A stretch of DNA of 64,000 nucleotides from Alitta virens (taxonomy: Eukaryota > Annelida > Polychaeta > Phyllodocida > Nereididae), in the NCBI GenBank assembly GCA_932294295.1, contig OW028575.1:13768058-13832057 (forward strand), given 5' to 3'. This document shows, piece after piece, positions 39,101 through 51,100 of the stretch. The position numbers and the translations under genes are program-made. Under the pieces are notes generated by a model. The model searched no databases. It was not told the origin of the DNA and saw only the letters and a list, made by a program, of their open reading frames with translations. The stretch's first letter is position 1; each line of letters starts with the position of its first letter.

Positions 39101-42100
39101 CAGATGATTGTTGACCGCGGAAGAGTGACATACCTGCTGTCCAGTGAAGAATACCCAAATGCAGCCAAATATCAGCAGAGGGTGGAAGTCTCGGCTGGAC
39201 AGGCTGGGTTTGTCCATGTGACCCAAAGAGGAGGCAGTTCCAACATGTTTTGCGCTATCACCGGGGATCCCTCAGTCCTAGTAGAGGCGGAAATCACGGT
39301 GCTGGCCGGAAGTAGGTGTCTCTTGTAAAAGAAGACGGCAGTCCATGCTATATCTATGAAGTTTTACCATTATGCAAGCCAATGAAATGAACTGAAAGTA
39401 GAATACGTAATTACATGCACTGTCTAAGATAGTTTAAGTCCCAAAGACTTATACTATCCTGTCTATCCCAAACATTGTGTGCACAATATGAAGACGATAG
39501 TGTCGCCCCTGGTTTCAAGTGCTATTATGTCTGTGTGGGACCATTTCGAACTAATTGACCTCGAATTGACAACTTCTCCAAATTTATCCTCAAAGAATTT
39601 TCATCATATTTTCTTGCTGAAGTTAGCCTTTATACTGTGTGGGGAAACATATAATACAAAATGTGCTTTTTTTTTTATCTGTGTACTTTGTGTGCATAAA
39701 TTGCACATATGATTGTTTTGTCAGTCTCCTATATAAATGTTTCTTTTTCAGGAAGGGATGCCTGCTCTTGGCAACCTTGTACTCTTTCAAATACTCGCTG
39801 TGTGCCTTTGGCCAATGGAGGACGTCGATGTGACTGTGTGCCAGGTTACACTGGGGATTTATGTGACATTCGTGAGTATACCTCTCTATCAGTATTGTAG
39901 GTGGGGGCCTACAGCTCAGTGGTAGCGCACTGGGCTTTCCACTGGGTCCAGGGTTCAATTCCTGGTCGAGTTTATAAGTGGGGTGGCTGTCTCATCATCA
40001 TCTCATTGCCATGGTCCCTGCCTATTCTCATCATACCCCATCAGGTGCAGAAATTCTGGACGTAAAGCCCTAATCACCACCCACCCTATCAGTATTGTGC
40101 AGCAGTCAGATTTCCGTGCAAAAATAACAATCTATAAGCATGATAAGGCAGCCCCTCAGCAAATGAGACTCCTTGATTTACATGTTGTCCTCTGGAGTAC
40201 AGTTTCCAAGCAAGAGTTCTGCCTGCTATAACGTCCTTCTACGCATATCCTTTATTTTCAGCTCCCACAATTGTAGAGCCTGGCCTAAACACACCTCTAC
40301 CAGAAGCAGGATGCATTAAAGTGAACCTAGGAAACAATGGATTCACTGTCAAGGTTGTCAATTTCATTCAAAATACAAATATCCGATTAACACTACTTAA
40401 TTAACAAGACCGCCAAATTAAACTTATTCCATTATGATTTTTTAGGTGTATTTTTGTTGACCAAAAAAAAAGTAGATTATATAGACTAGTTTAGTTATGC
40501 GTAGAATAATATATAAACATTCCCATGTAATCATGTAGGTACTAGGAGGGGATACAGAGGCAAAATGAGGAGGGGGTTTAGCTATCACGCCCCTGTAAAA
40601 TTGATGCGCAATATCATAATTATTTAGTGTAAGTGAATAGGTCCGTATCCTTGACTGACATATATATACTCTTCATTTTTATAGTTGATCCCGTTTTGAT
40701 TTGAAAATTTAAAAAAAGTTTCAATTTCATACATATTGCATCGTTGGTGCGCAATTTCTAGAGTGCTATGTAATCCCAGGTGATCAATTCCAACAACTGG
40801 TTTTCACTCGACACTGATGGATTCCTGTGAAAATCCTTGCAGTGGCCATGCAGCAATACAAAATGAGAATTTAAGAATTGAGAGTATTGACTGGTTTCGA
40901 CTGTAAAGATTGTGTCCCCTACCACGGTCACGTTGATGAAATAGCCAATAAAATCTCCAAAACAATAGGCATATTGAAAAAACTGAAACATACACTTCCT
41001 CTACATAAACTCAAAATTATATAAAGTTCTTTAATAAATTCACATCTGCACTATTATCTCCTATGCTGGGGCTATCGAACAAATAGACTACTTAAGCTAC
41101 AAAAGAAAGCCCTCAGAATAATTACAAACTCTGTATAATGCTCAGACACAACCACTTTGCAAAAACAAATCAATTACTATCAATAACAGATACATAAACA
41201 ATTAAACTATTAATGTTTCATTATAAGTTTACAAAAAATCTCCTCCCAGATTATTTTATCTCCACATTCAAAATTAAGCATCAGCAAGAAACCCATAATT
41301 TCAACACAAGAAATAGATTATACCTGACACAAATTAAAACAAAAATTTGCTGAAAATAGCATTAGATATCAACTGCAAATTATTCTTAACAAAACTCCTA
41401 ACAATGTACTTGAAAAGCTACTGCTTGACCCTCTATGTTTCTCTTTTTTATGTAATCCAAAACATCATTTTTAAATTTTTTGGTCAAATAAATTCTATTC
41501 ATTTCATCCATCTAAAATGTTGTATCATGACACACTGCAGAATAAAAAAAAAAGTATATTCTGATGCCCAGGAGAAGCTTTCAATTTTGGGTGCGAGCCT
41601 GAGAGGAGACACTTACCTGCTCCCGTGTATCTGGGCAGCTGAGTAGATATGAGTGTTCTTTAGTGGTGTAGTTCAATGATAATCAAAGACATGCTCAAGA
41701 GTATGCACTTGTCAGATGGGATGGGCATATTTCTCTATAAAGTAGGCCTATTTAGGACATAGGCAGAACTTAAAAGTTCTTAATTTACTCGTGACAAAAA
41801 TGGTGCTTTCCAAATCAGCTGATAGGCCTATCATGTAAAAGTAAAGCTATGTCATCAACTACACAATTATATGTACATTTTGGGTCATCAATTGAAATGA
41901 CGCTGTAATAGTGCTGTAATAATAATTATCAAGAAATCTAGATATGGAAGTAAAAATACCTTATATGGAAAAGAAAAAAAATACACCCATTAATAACCCC
42001 CCCCCCCCCCCCCCAAATATTTGTTTGCACAATAAGATATATCTTTCTGCTAACCTTTACAGACAAGCTGCGCTGGAGTGGTGTACACATCTCAAGACAT

Positions 42101-45100
42101 CTGTCCAACCAGTGGGTTGCATGACACTGAGACTCACATTCAGGGGGGATCTGAAAGCAAAATTTACTTGAGGCCAAACGACCACGATGATTCTGTGTTC
42201 CTGATGTCTGACTATGGACGTAGACGTTGTGATAATGACACTGTATCATCGGGAAGTATGTTTCATTCTTCTTTGATAATTAATGGTATAAGATGTTTTG
42301 TCGTACCTGAGCCTATCAGACGTGGTTTTATCAATCAGTTAAGGGACTTTTAAGTTATAGAAATAATTCTTACTGTAGCAGCATTTGAAAGATTTGACAA
42401 CACAGTTGATTTATGTAATTCCAGCCCCTCAGATTCTGCGTCCGGATGGGGTGAACAGACACCGATTGGTGGAACGTCAATTCCTGGTACAGATTCCAAG
42501 CGTAGGCGCCACAGTCAAGGTACAGGACTCTGCCATCCATTAAAAAATTGTTATCTCCTTTAACAAATTCATTTTATTGTCACGATTAACCTTAATGTCC
42601 GTGGTGTAAATCCGTGTTTACCAGGAAGCTGAATGATAAATAGCCAAGGTTAGATATTTTTTAAACATGTAAATATTTTCCAGTTTCACGCTATGTCCTG
42701 TGTATTGACATGTGCTTTGGTGTATAATTGTGGCATGTTCTGTACACAATGTAAATGAACTTTATATGGTCTCAGGAGATTAAAAAACTTACGAACTCAT
42801 TGGTAAAAGTAAACCTGAAAACTTTTGAATTTAAACGAAAAATATGGACCAACGAGCCCAGCCAAAGAAGTTTTATGTCCTGTAGTCGATATTGAGCCTT
42901 AAATAATTTGTTTGTTCTAATGGAAATCGAGTAAATAAGAAGAGTACACGAGGGAAAAGACTAAATCTTACATGCAGCATGTACTATTCAGTTTACAACA
43001 GATACAGGAAATGCTACATTGTATGCCAAGTTTAATGGGTTCCCTTCGGCTGACCATTTCACATGGACGACCTCTGCCCACCCTGGCCAAGAGGGGGCCC
43101 TCTATTTTCCAAGAAGACCATCAAGGGACACTGCACAGTTCTTGTACTGTTTGGTCCATGCTCCCAGGGGTGCTAATGTAGACGTCACTGTCCAGGCTGG
43201 AGGTAAGATGGAAACTGAATATATGTACTTATAATTTAATAATTAAGACACCAAAACAATATTTTCAAATATTTTGGACACAAAATTACGAAAAATCATC
43301 CAAGAAATCATTTTAAATATAATATAATAATGCAAGACTTCAGAATATAGGTTCATTTGAGTTTATTATAAAATATTTACAGTGAAAGTTAAAAATACTA
43401 ACTTCAGAATATAGGATAGACAGTTTATCCTAGCGAGAATATGGAACTAGACAGATGACCTTTTTCGTTCAATAGATGCTATCCCATGCAGAAGTAATCC
43501 TTGCCAAAATGGGGCCACTTGTGTTGACCAAGTTGGAAACTACATCTGCACCTGTCGACTGGGTTTCATTGGAACTCATTGTGGTTGGTTCATTTTGGTC
43601 TTTCTTAATACATCAAAGAGCACTGTTTTTTTGGAAATGTATGTATAAAAAGAGAGTTATGTAAAATAAATGCATGTTCTCTCTAGATGTCAACACACTG
43701 CGAATCCGAGGGTCAGGCACATCCGGAGTGGTAGAAGTGCACAACAACAACATGTGGAGTCCTATTTGTTACTCTATCGCCTGGAATAACATTATTGCCA
43801 AGGTAGGAGAAAGATCACTAGTGACTAATCGCTGTCTCTGCTCGGGACCCTTGAATCTTCAGGGTCCCTGGAAACTCAAGTGACCTACACTTCTAGATTG
43901 TTACGCACGTAACGAAAACAGCTTATAATATCCTTATTCCGGCGGTTTTGTAATCATTGTGTAATATGGAGCAAGCTTGAATCGAGGACCATACGTCAAA
44001 AGTGTCTGGGTTAGTTGTGCGGGTGTTCTCAGTGAGATTCTGTAGACTCTCGCTGAGCTCAGCAATATAAATTCCCTATAATAGATGGCGAAATGGGGCG
44101 ACTTGTAGACAGGACTAGTCATATATAAGGTCTCCGCTATTCTATACTGGCCAGCCATGCTGAAGGTCCCGGGTTCAATCCCCAGCCATCACTCTTCAAG
44201 AGTTTCATCCGAGCTGGGTGTCGATCGCATGAGAGATTAAATTGGAGGTGCCTTATACTCTGTGTCTATGCTGAGGCAAGTAAAAGACCCCACTTATGGG
44301 GTAAATGTGTAACATGGTGTGGCCTCCAAGCCTTATTATCTCATCATTACGTCTGTCTGGCAGCTGGTGATATAAGCTGATTAAGCTTCAGACCCAGTAG
44401 CATTCAGACACATCTACAAGTGTGCCAAAGCCTTAGGTTAATTAAGAAACACAGTAAATGGCCGTGGTGATATATGAGAAGTAAACTACACTTTGTAAAA
44501 ACATAATTGTAGTCTCTAAATGTTGTTCATGAGATGTTGAGTTGACCGTATCTTTGTAGATTTTTTACCTGATCTTGCTGAAACAAACTACTTGAGAATG
44601 GCCTAAGCTTTCACACAATACGGTATGGTTCTATCATCAATTGCAGGTGGCTTGCAGGCAACTAGGGCTTGTAGGTGGCACAGCTACAGAAGACCAAAGT
44701 TTTGGTGGGGAGCGACATTATCACCCTGGCTTCAGTTGTAATGGTGGGGAAGAGAGCATCCAGCAGTGTCATGTTGTCAGTTCCTTTGGCTGTGGAAGAC
44801 TTGCTGTTCTACACTGTCAAGGTAAGCACTGTTTTCCATGATTCTGAATTATTGTAAATAATATATTGTGTTACAGTAGAGCTCAGCGACTCGGAAACTA
44901 AACCCAAGAGGACGTCAAGTGGATCCAGGACTGAGAGACTGCCTTGGCCAATGGGAGTTCTGGATTCATATGACGTCCTTTGTAGTTTTCTTCCAAGTCT
45001 ATGAAAAATGCTGTAATAATTATGGCGCCAACACTGCCAAGTTCCAACGTGAATGGCAGTCCACGATATGAGCGTTGTTTATTATAAACTGAGAATTCCA

Positions 45101-48100
45101 CACAGCTGTGTTCTATAGCATATCTACTCTTTAATTCCTTGTCAAGCAAGGCATAATAACAGAAATCCAACAGAGTACAATCTTTATGTTACACAGAACC
45201 AACTGAGGTGCGTCTGGTAGGAGGCGACGAATCAGCTGGGAGAGTGGAAGTCAAGCACAATGGAACGTGGGGCACAATATGTGATGACTCTTGGGATAAC
45301 GACAATGCCAGGTAAGCAGGTTTTACTACATTGCGCATCCAAAACAGTGCTATGTTCTAACACATCTCACACAAATGAAAACATACTACACGATAACAGA
45401 GATCTAGCTCTAGCATGCCAACTTGGGACCTTCAGCTTAGCTGGCAAACCAATAAGGGACATACAGTTAGTTTCATAAAATGCGGTCGACTCTAGCTGTC
45501 GACCTGTACCTGGCTGTGGTCTAAACATGCTAAAGCCAGCTGCTTCTGTCCACTTCTATAGCTAATAATCGGCTTACATCTATCACCAGATAAATATAAA
45601 CCTTTGGTAAATGTAAGAAATTAATCGAATATATCATAAATATGTACTTTTAGATCCGGTTTTGAGCAGCCAGCTATGACAGCTTTGTCTAGTTTCAATT
45701 TGATGGGCCGTTTTTAATTAAACTAACTGTAAATTAGTAAAATGTCTTTCCAGAATAATATGCCAAATGCTTGGGAAGACAGGAGGCATGGCTATTGACC
45801 TGCGCAAAACTGTGTTTGGCCCAGGCACTGGACGGATTTGGTTGGATGATGTCACCTGCAATGGCCGAGAAAATGATATCAGATTCTGTGTTAACAATGG
45901 CTGGGGAAATGAAAACTGTAACCATCAAGAGGATGCTGCTGTTATCTGTGCAAGTCAGTATGATTCATATATATAATGTTCTGGGTAAATTTTTAACTGC
46001 ATTTCGCTTCACGTGTTCACATAGGGAGAACATTTAGGACACCGTCAATATCAAAATTCTGAATTACCCTGTAAGTCTTGTTTCTAATTTCATTGGCATG
46101 TGCATTGCCATTGGTAAACCTGTGCCACCTGTGTATATTGCAGATGAGAATCCCTGTGACAGACAACCATGTGAAAACTATGGAGAATGTTTAGTGGCCG
46201 GAGCAGGATTCCAGTGCAGGTGCAAGAAAGGCTTTGTGGATGCCCGCTGCAAGACCAACAACAGTAAGATCTTTATTATTGAACAGCATTCCAACCAACA
46301 TTTAAACCATGATATGTATGCATTATTACTGCAACTTCGGCTTACTGGTGACGTTGATGTCACAGTATTCATTCTTCCAAGGCAAACTAATACGGTAACG
46401 TTTTAGATTAACGGCCTAAATTTATAATGCTGCCATTGTGTATACCATGAATTTTTAGCATAACAATTTATGTATTGTTTGGTAATATGTAGTCGTCAAT
46501 GCCAGGAGTGAGCGAAGCTATTCAATATATATGTATATCTATATGACAACATAAAGTTTGCATTCTCTGTTTTTGTAATTAGACTCCATGTAGGTTTTTA
46601 AAAAATTTAAAAATCGGATAATAAGAGGCAAAATAAGGCAGAGTCATGTTTAATTTAGAAATATTGTAACAAAAAAAAAAATAAAATAAAACGGCAATAA
46701 CATACAGGTTAAGCCACACAAAGCTAACAATATGCCAAAGGGGCATGATGCATTGTAATGCATACCTTCAGCTTACACCGGCCCCTGACTCCTGGTGTGA
46801 TATGGCGTCATCACAACAATGGAGTGGCTAGCGCGAACGTCATCGTTTCAAGATTATTTGTCAAATATTCTATGCACTGTAAGAATTGTTACAGTCAAGG
46901 ATGTGTATTTGTACGAAATTATGGACAGCATTACTTTACGTTGTTATGACGTTATGACGTAGTCTCGTTCTGTACAATTGGTTGAAAGGGCGATATTATG
47001 ACCATTTGCCATAGGATTACATGTTTTCTGATAGTTTTTGGGACACTTCCGGTTTGGTCTCACCACTGTGTAGCCTCTTTTTGAGACAACTCTTTATGGG
47101 AAGTGAACTGTGCTCGTCGCCTGTGGCAGCAGAGCTTCGCTCATATAAATTATTGAAATTAAGCACTTAATAGGGTAGTTGAAGTTAACAACGTTTTAAC
47201 CTAAAAGGTCATTAACATCTGACTATGATATGGATATATAAGTATGGCTAGCTTGTGTACAGGAGAATAAATAGTGTAGAGAAAGAGAAAATCATAAGTC
47301 TGTACCTATGAATGAGGAAGTTGTCTCCATGGTTTCGCAAGTTTTGAAGCAACAGAAAATGTGTCATGTAGGGCAAGTGTCAATAGTGCAAGATACTGCT
47401 CCTTACCAAACATGTAAGGTTCAATAATCCGTATCAGGTCTGTGGCATTAGTAAATAATTTTTTGGGCCAGGTGCCATATGGCATTTTAGATCTGGCTGA
47501 CAACACTTGGCATGCACTTGTCTGGGTGAGCTCAGCAAGCAGCTTTAGGGTAGTATCCAGGTCGTTTTCCACCACATCATCATGAACTGATGAATAATCA
47601 CCAGTGGAACCCTGGTTAGGTACTGATCTGCAGTTTCTTCATCATCAGAGCTAGAATTTGCTTTACTCAGTTCTTGATCTTCTGGCTTGGATAAGCCTAA
47701 GGTAATTCAGGATCATCAGCAGAGTAATATTATGGTGCCATTTCATCATTTGGAAGTAGTAGTAGCAGCTACATCCTCATGGGTGGAAGGATACTGAAGC
47801 AAAAGCATTGGTATTTAGACTTGGGTCACAAGGGTTTACCTTGGAATACTTGTACTGCAAGTCCAGTTGGACTGGCTTGTAGATGACCTGGTGGTAATGA
47901 TGCAACTGTTGCATAGGTTGCTGGACCCACAGACTGTTCTGCTAGTATAATAATTCCTCGCTCGGAGAGCCATTCTTGTAGTTGTTCATCAGCCCTGGCC
48001 AACGGGAGTTCTGAATTCACAGGACATCCTCTGTAATTATGTTTCCAAGTCTATGAAATATTCTGTAATCATTTCATGTAATACTTGCATGTATTTATGG

Positions 48101-51100
48101 ATTTCAGCTATTGAGCATCTGCTAGAAATTGGCTTGGTTGATGGCAACGAAGTTACAGGCAGAGTGCTGTTCACAGCCAAAGATGGTCACTTCAAGGGTC
48201 AAGGCAAAAAGATGACCATCTGCACCAATCGCACTGTGACTCAAAACAGCACCGAGTCAGAAAAGACACTTGCCAAAGTTGTATGCAGGCTGCTAGGTGA
48301 GTATATATACAGAATCAAAGGCAGATTACCAAAGGCATGCAAGTTTCCTATGATTCCATCCCATGCATAAATCCGTGTGGGATACGTTTAGAATTGCCAA
48401 TAGCAGGGGGCGGACATCTAATGGTGGTTTCTCACCACTGATGGATGGCCAAAAAACAACATATAATTGTATATTAAATGTACCTCTTCAAAGTGTTTGA
48501 AAGCAGAAGTCTGACAGGGTGAAATACTCTGTAATCAACAAACAGGTCATTAAAATGTAGTACTGAGACTGAGGGTAATGAACCACATATGTCCAGAGGG
48601 GTACAGACCGCAGCTAAAAATAGCCTTCACGTTTTGTATGGGGCATTGGGGAATGGATAGTGACATGCCTATGACAGAAGATACTGACAGACAGCCCAAT
48701 CGACAGTGTCAGTGACAGACAGCGAGTCAGACAGACAGAAAAGGAAGTCAAACAAATGCCAAATAGGGCACAGAGACACTATGTGTTGTGATTTCAGATA
48801 AGAGTGGAGGACTACCAGAGGTGTACAGAAAAGGCAGTCAGGAAGAAGAGGATTATGTTCTGACTGATGTGACTTGCACAGGGTTGGAATCTAACATGGG
48901 TCTGTGCCAATTCAGCATCAAGGACACCTGTACAGCTGATCAAAGATTTGGCGTCAGATGTGGAAGTATGTTAGTTTTGTATCTATATAACCTGCCTTGC
49001 TCAGTAACAAATTGAATAAAAAAAAGTTGGTTAAAACAACCAAACTGTTTGAAGAGTGAATAAACAGTGTGTACATATATTTTTATTTATCAAAAGTAAC
49101 TTTAGCAGGATCAAAAACCCTATTAATTTGAAAGAATTTAATTTAGCTCTTTTTTTTATTGCACTGCTCAGATAATCCTCTCTCATGACACATGGGTTCA
49201 TAGTGGATAGCAAGAGTAAATTTGACCACCATTTCAAATGTGCCTGAGGCGAATTTGTGTACGACTAGAACCAAAGTTAGCAGGAGTATATAATAGCCTA
49301 TTACAAAATGTTTATCGATACAGGTGGCAGCAGTCTCATTCCTGGTGGTTTCCAGTTGGCGGAGGGAGAATTCGAGCCTATGATTCATGACAATTATGTC
49401 CCCATCTACAGAAAAATCGAGCAAGAAAAGGAGGCAGCTAAGAAGAAAGCCATGAAGGAAAACAAAGAGAATCCTCAGCACCAGCCAGAGGTCACTGATG
49501 TAAAACCTGTTGCTAGTCAGGGTGAAAAAACTGTTTTCAGAAGTAAGTGCCGATTAACTATGGCTATATGGGCCAGAACTTTACCTGAATCTACACATGA
49601 GTCTGTCTAGCTGAAGACGTAAAAATTTGCTTAAATGATATCCCATTCAATTCAATCTATTTGATTTGTGTCCTAAAAATATACACAGACCTTGCCATCA
49701 GACAGTAAACCTCGTCATGGTGAAGCCTTAGAATTGGCAAGTGTTTAAAACATAGACACTTGTGAATTTTGGATTGTTTAAATAATTGCAATATTTGCAT
49801 TGCAGAGAGGCGAGTGTGTCCGGAATCCGCATGTCATAACGGTGGCACCTGCGTAGAAGAGGGCGACATCTGGTGGTGTGAATGTCCCAAAGGGGTGTCT
49901 GGATTAATCTGTGAAATAAATCAAGGTTAAAATAGTTATACATCTTACTTTTATTACATGCATGCGTTATCATTTCATCCCCACTAACAAATGTCCATTA
50001 CAAACTAATCAGGGCCGTAGCCAGCATGAGGCAGAGGAGGCCACAGCCCCATCTGGTATGGGTCAATTTATATATTATTTTTGTCATGCCATAACAAAAC
50101 TGATACTCTTAACGCAATTATTATGAAGTTCGCCTCTACTGATTTCAGTCTCTGGCTTCGGCCCTGCTATTACGAGTTAACTGTAACTGTTACTGAAACA
50201 GTTACGAATCTTCACTAAGTTATAGTCTTCAGTTACTTTGTTATGTGATGTGTTATTGCATTGAGTTATCATGTCATGTTACTCTATTACTGTTACAAGA
50301 ATACCTTCATTAATGCACTGAAAAAGATAATATTATAATCTATTGTATGTGATCTTGATGTAACAGTCAAGGCCTATCTGTGACCTTGAACTTGGACCCA
50401 AGGGTATCCAAAGTATTTGTACTAAGTCTGTGAGACTGATGATTTAGTGAGGAGTTATAGTATGTCACCCCATTTGGGGTAATCATCCTCAAGGGTCGCA
50501 AACGACATTGGGATCTGGATGCAACAACATCGGTCAACATCAATCAACATTACCCAGCATCATATTTTGAGTAAAAATCAGGCCCAAAATCTGTCAAAAA
50601 TACCTCTTTTTAACATTTGACCTTGCGCTACCCCAAGGTCAAATGTTATGCATATCTTAAAACAACTTTGCAATACAAACATTTTGACATCTTGTTCAAG
50701 ACTCTACCTTAAATATTAAGTGAGTTACAATTTTTTTTAAATCTTAAAATTGAGGGTGACCTGTGACCTCTGATCCAAGGCTTTTCACACTCATAAATAA
50801 TGTTTATATGCTCAAAGCCTATACATGACTCAATTATGGTTCAATTTCAATGAACCAATCCAAAGTTATAAAGAGTTTATTTGATTTTTTTCAGGGTGAA
50901 TAAGTATATTTTAACGCCCCATATCTCAGTAACCCTTCATCTAATTGCCATAACACAATCTAAAGCTATGCTCAACTAAGTTCGGCAACTTCCGTTTCTT
51001 CACATTTAGAGCAACAATCAATTTTTGACCTTGAGCTAGTTCACCCTATTTACCCCCTTTGAGGTGTCAATTTGTGGGATGGGAATTGAAGACCCTTTAT

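Noticed and set aside
38849..39226. 125-residue minus-strand frame with YHIISYHI repeats
   Set aside because: It is the translation of the TGATA microsatellite and runs into the antisense of exon 7.
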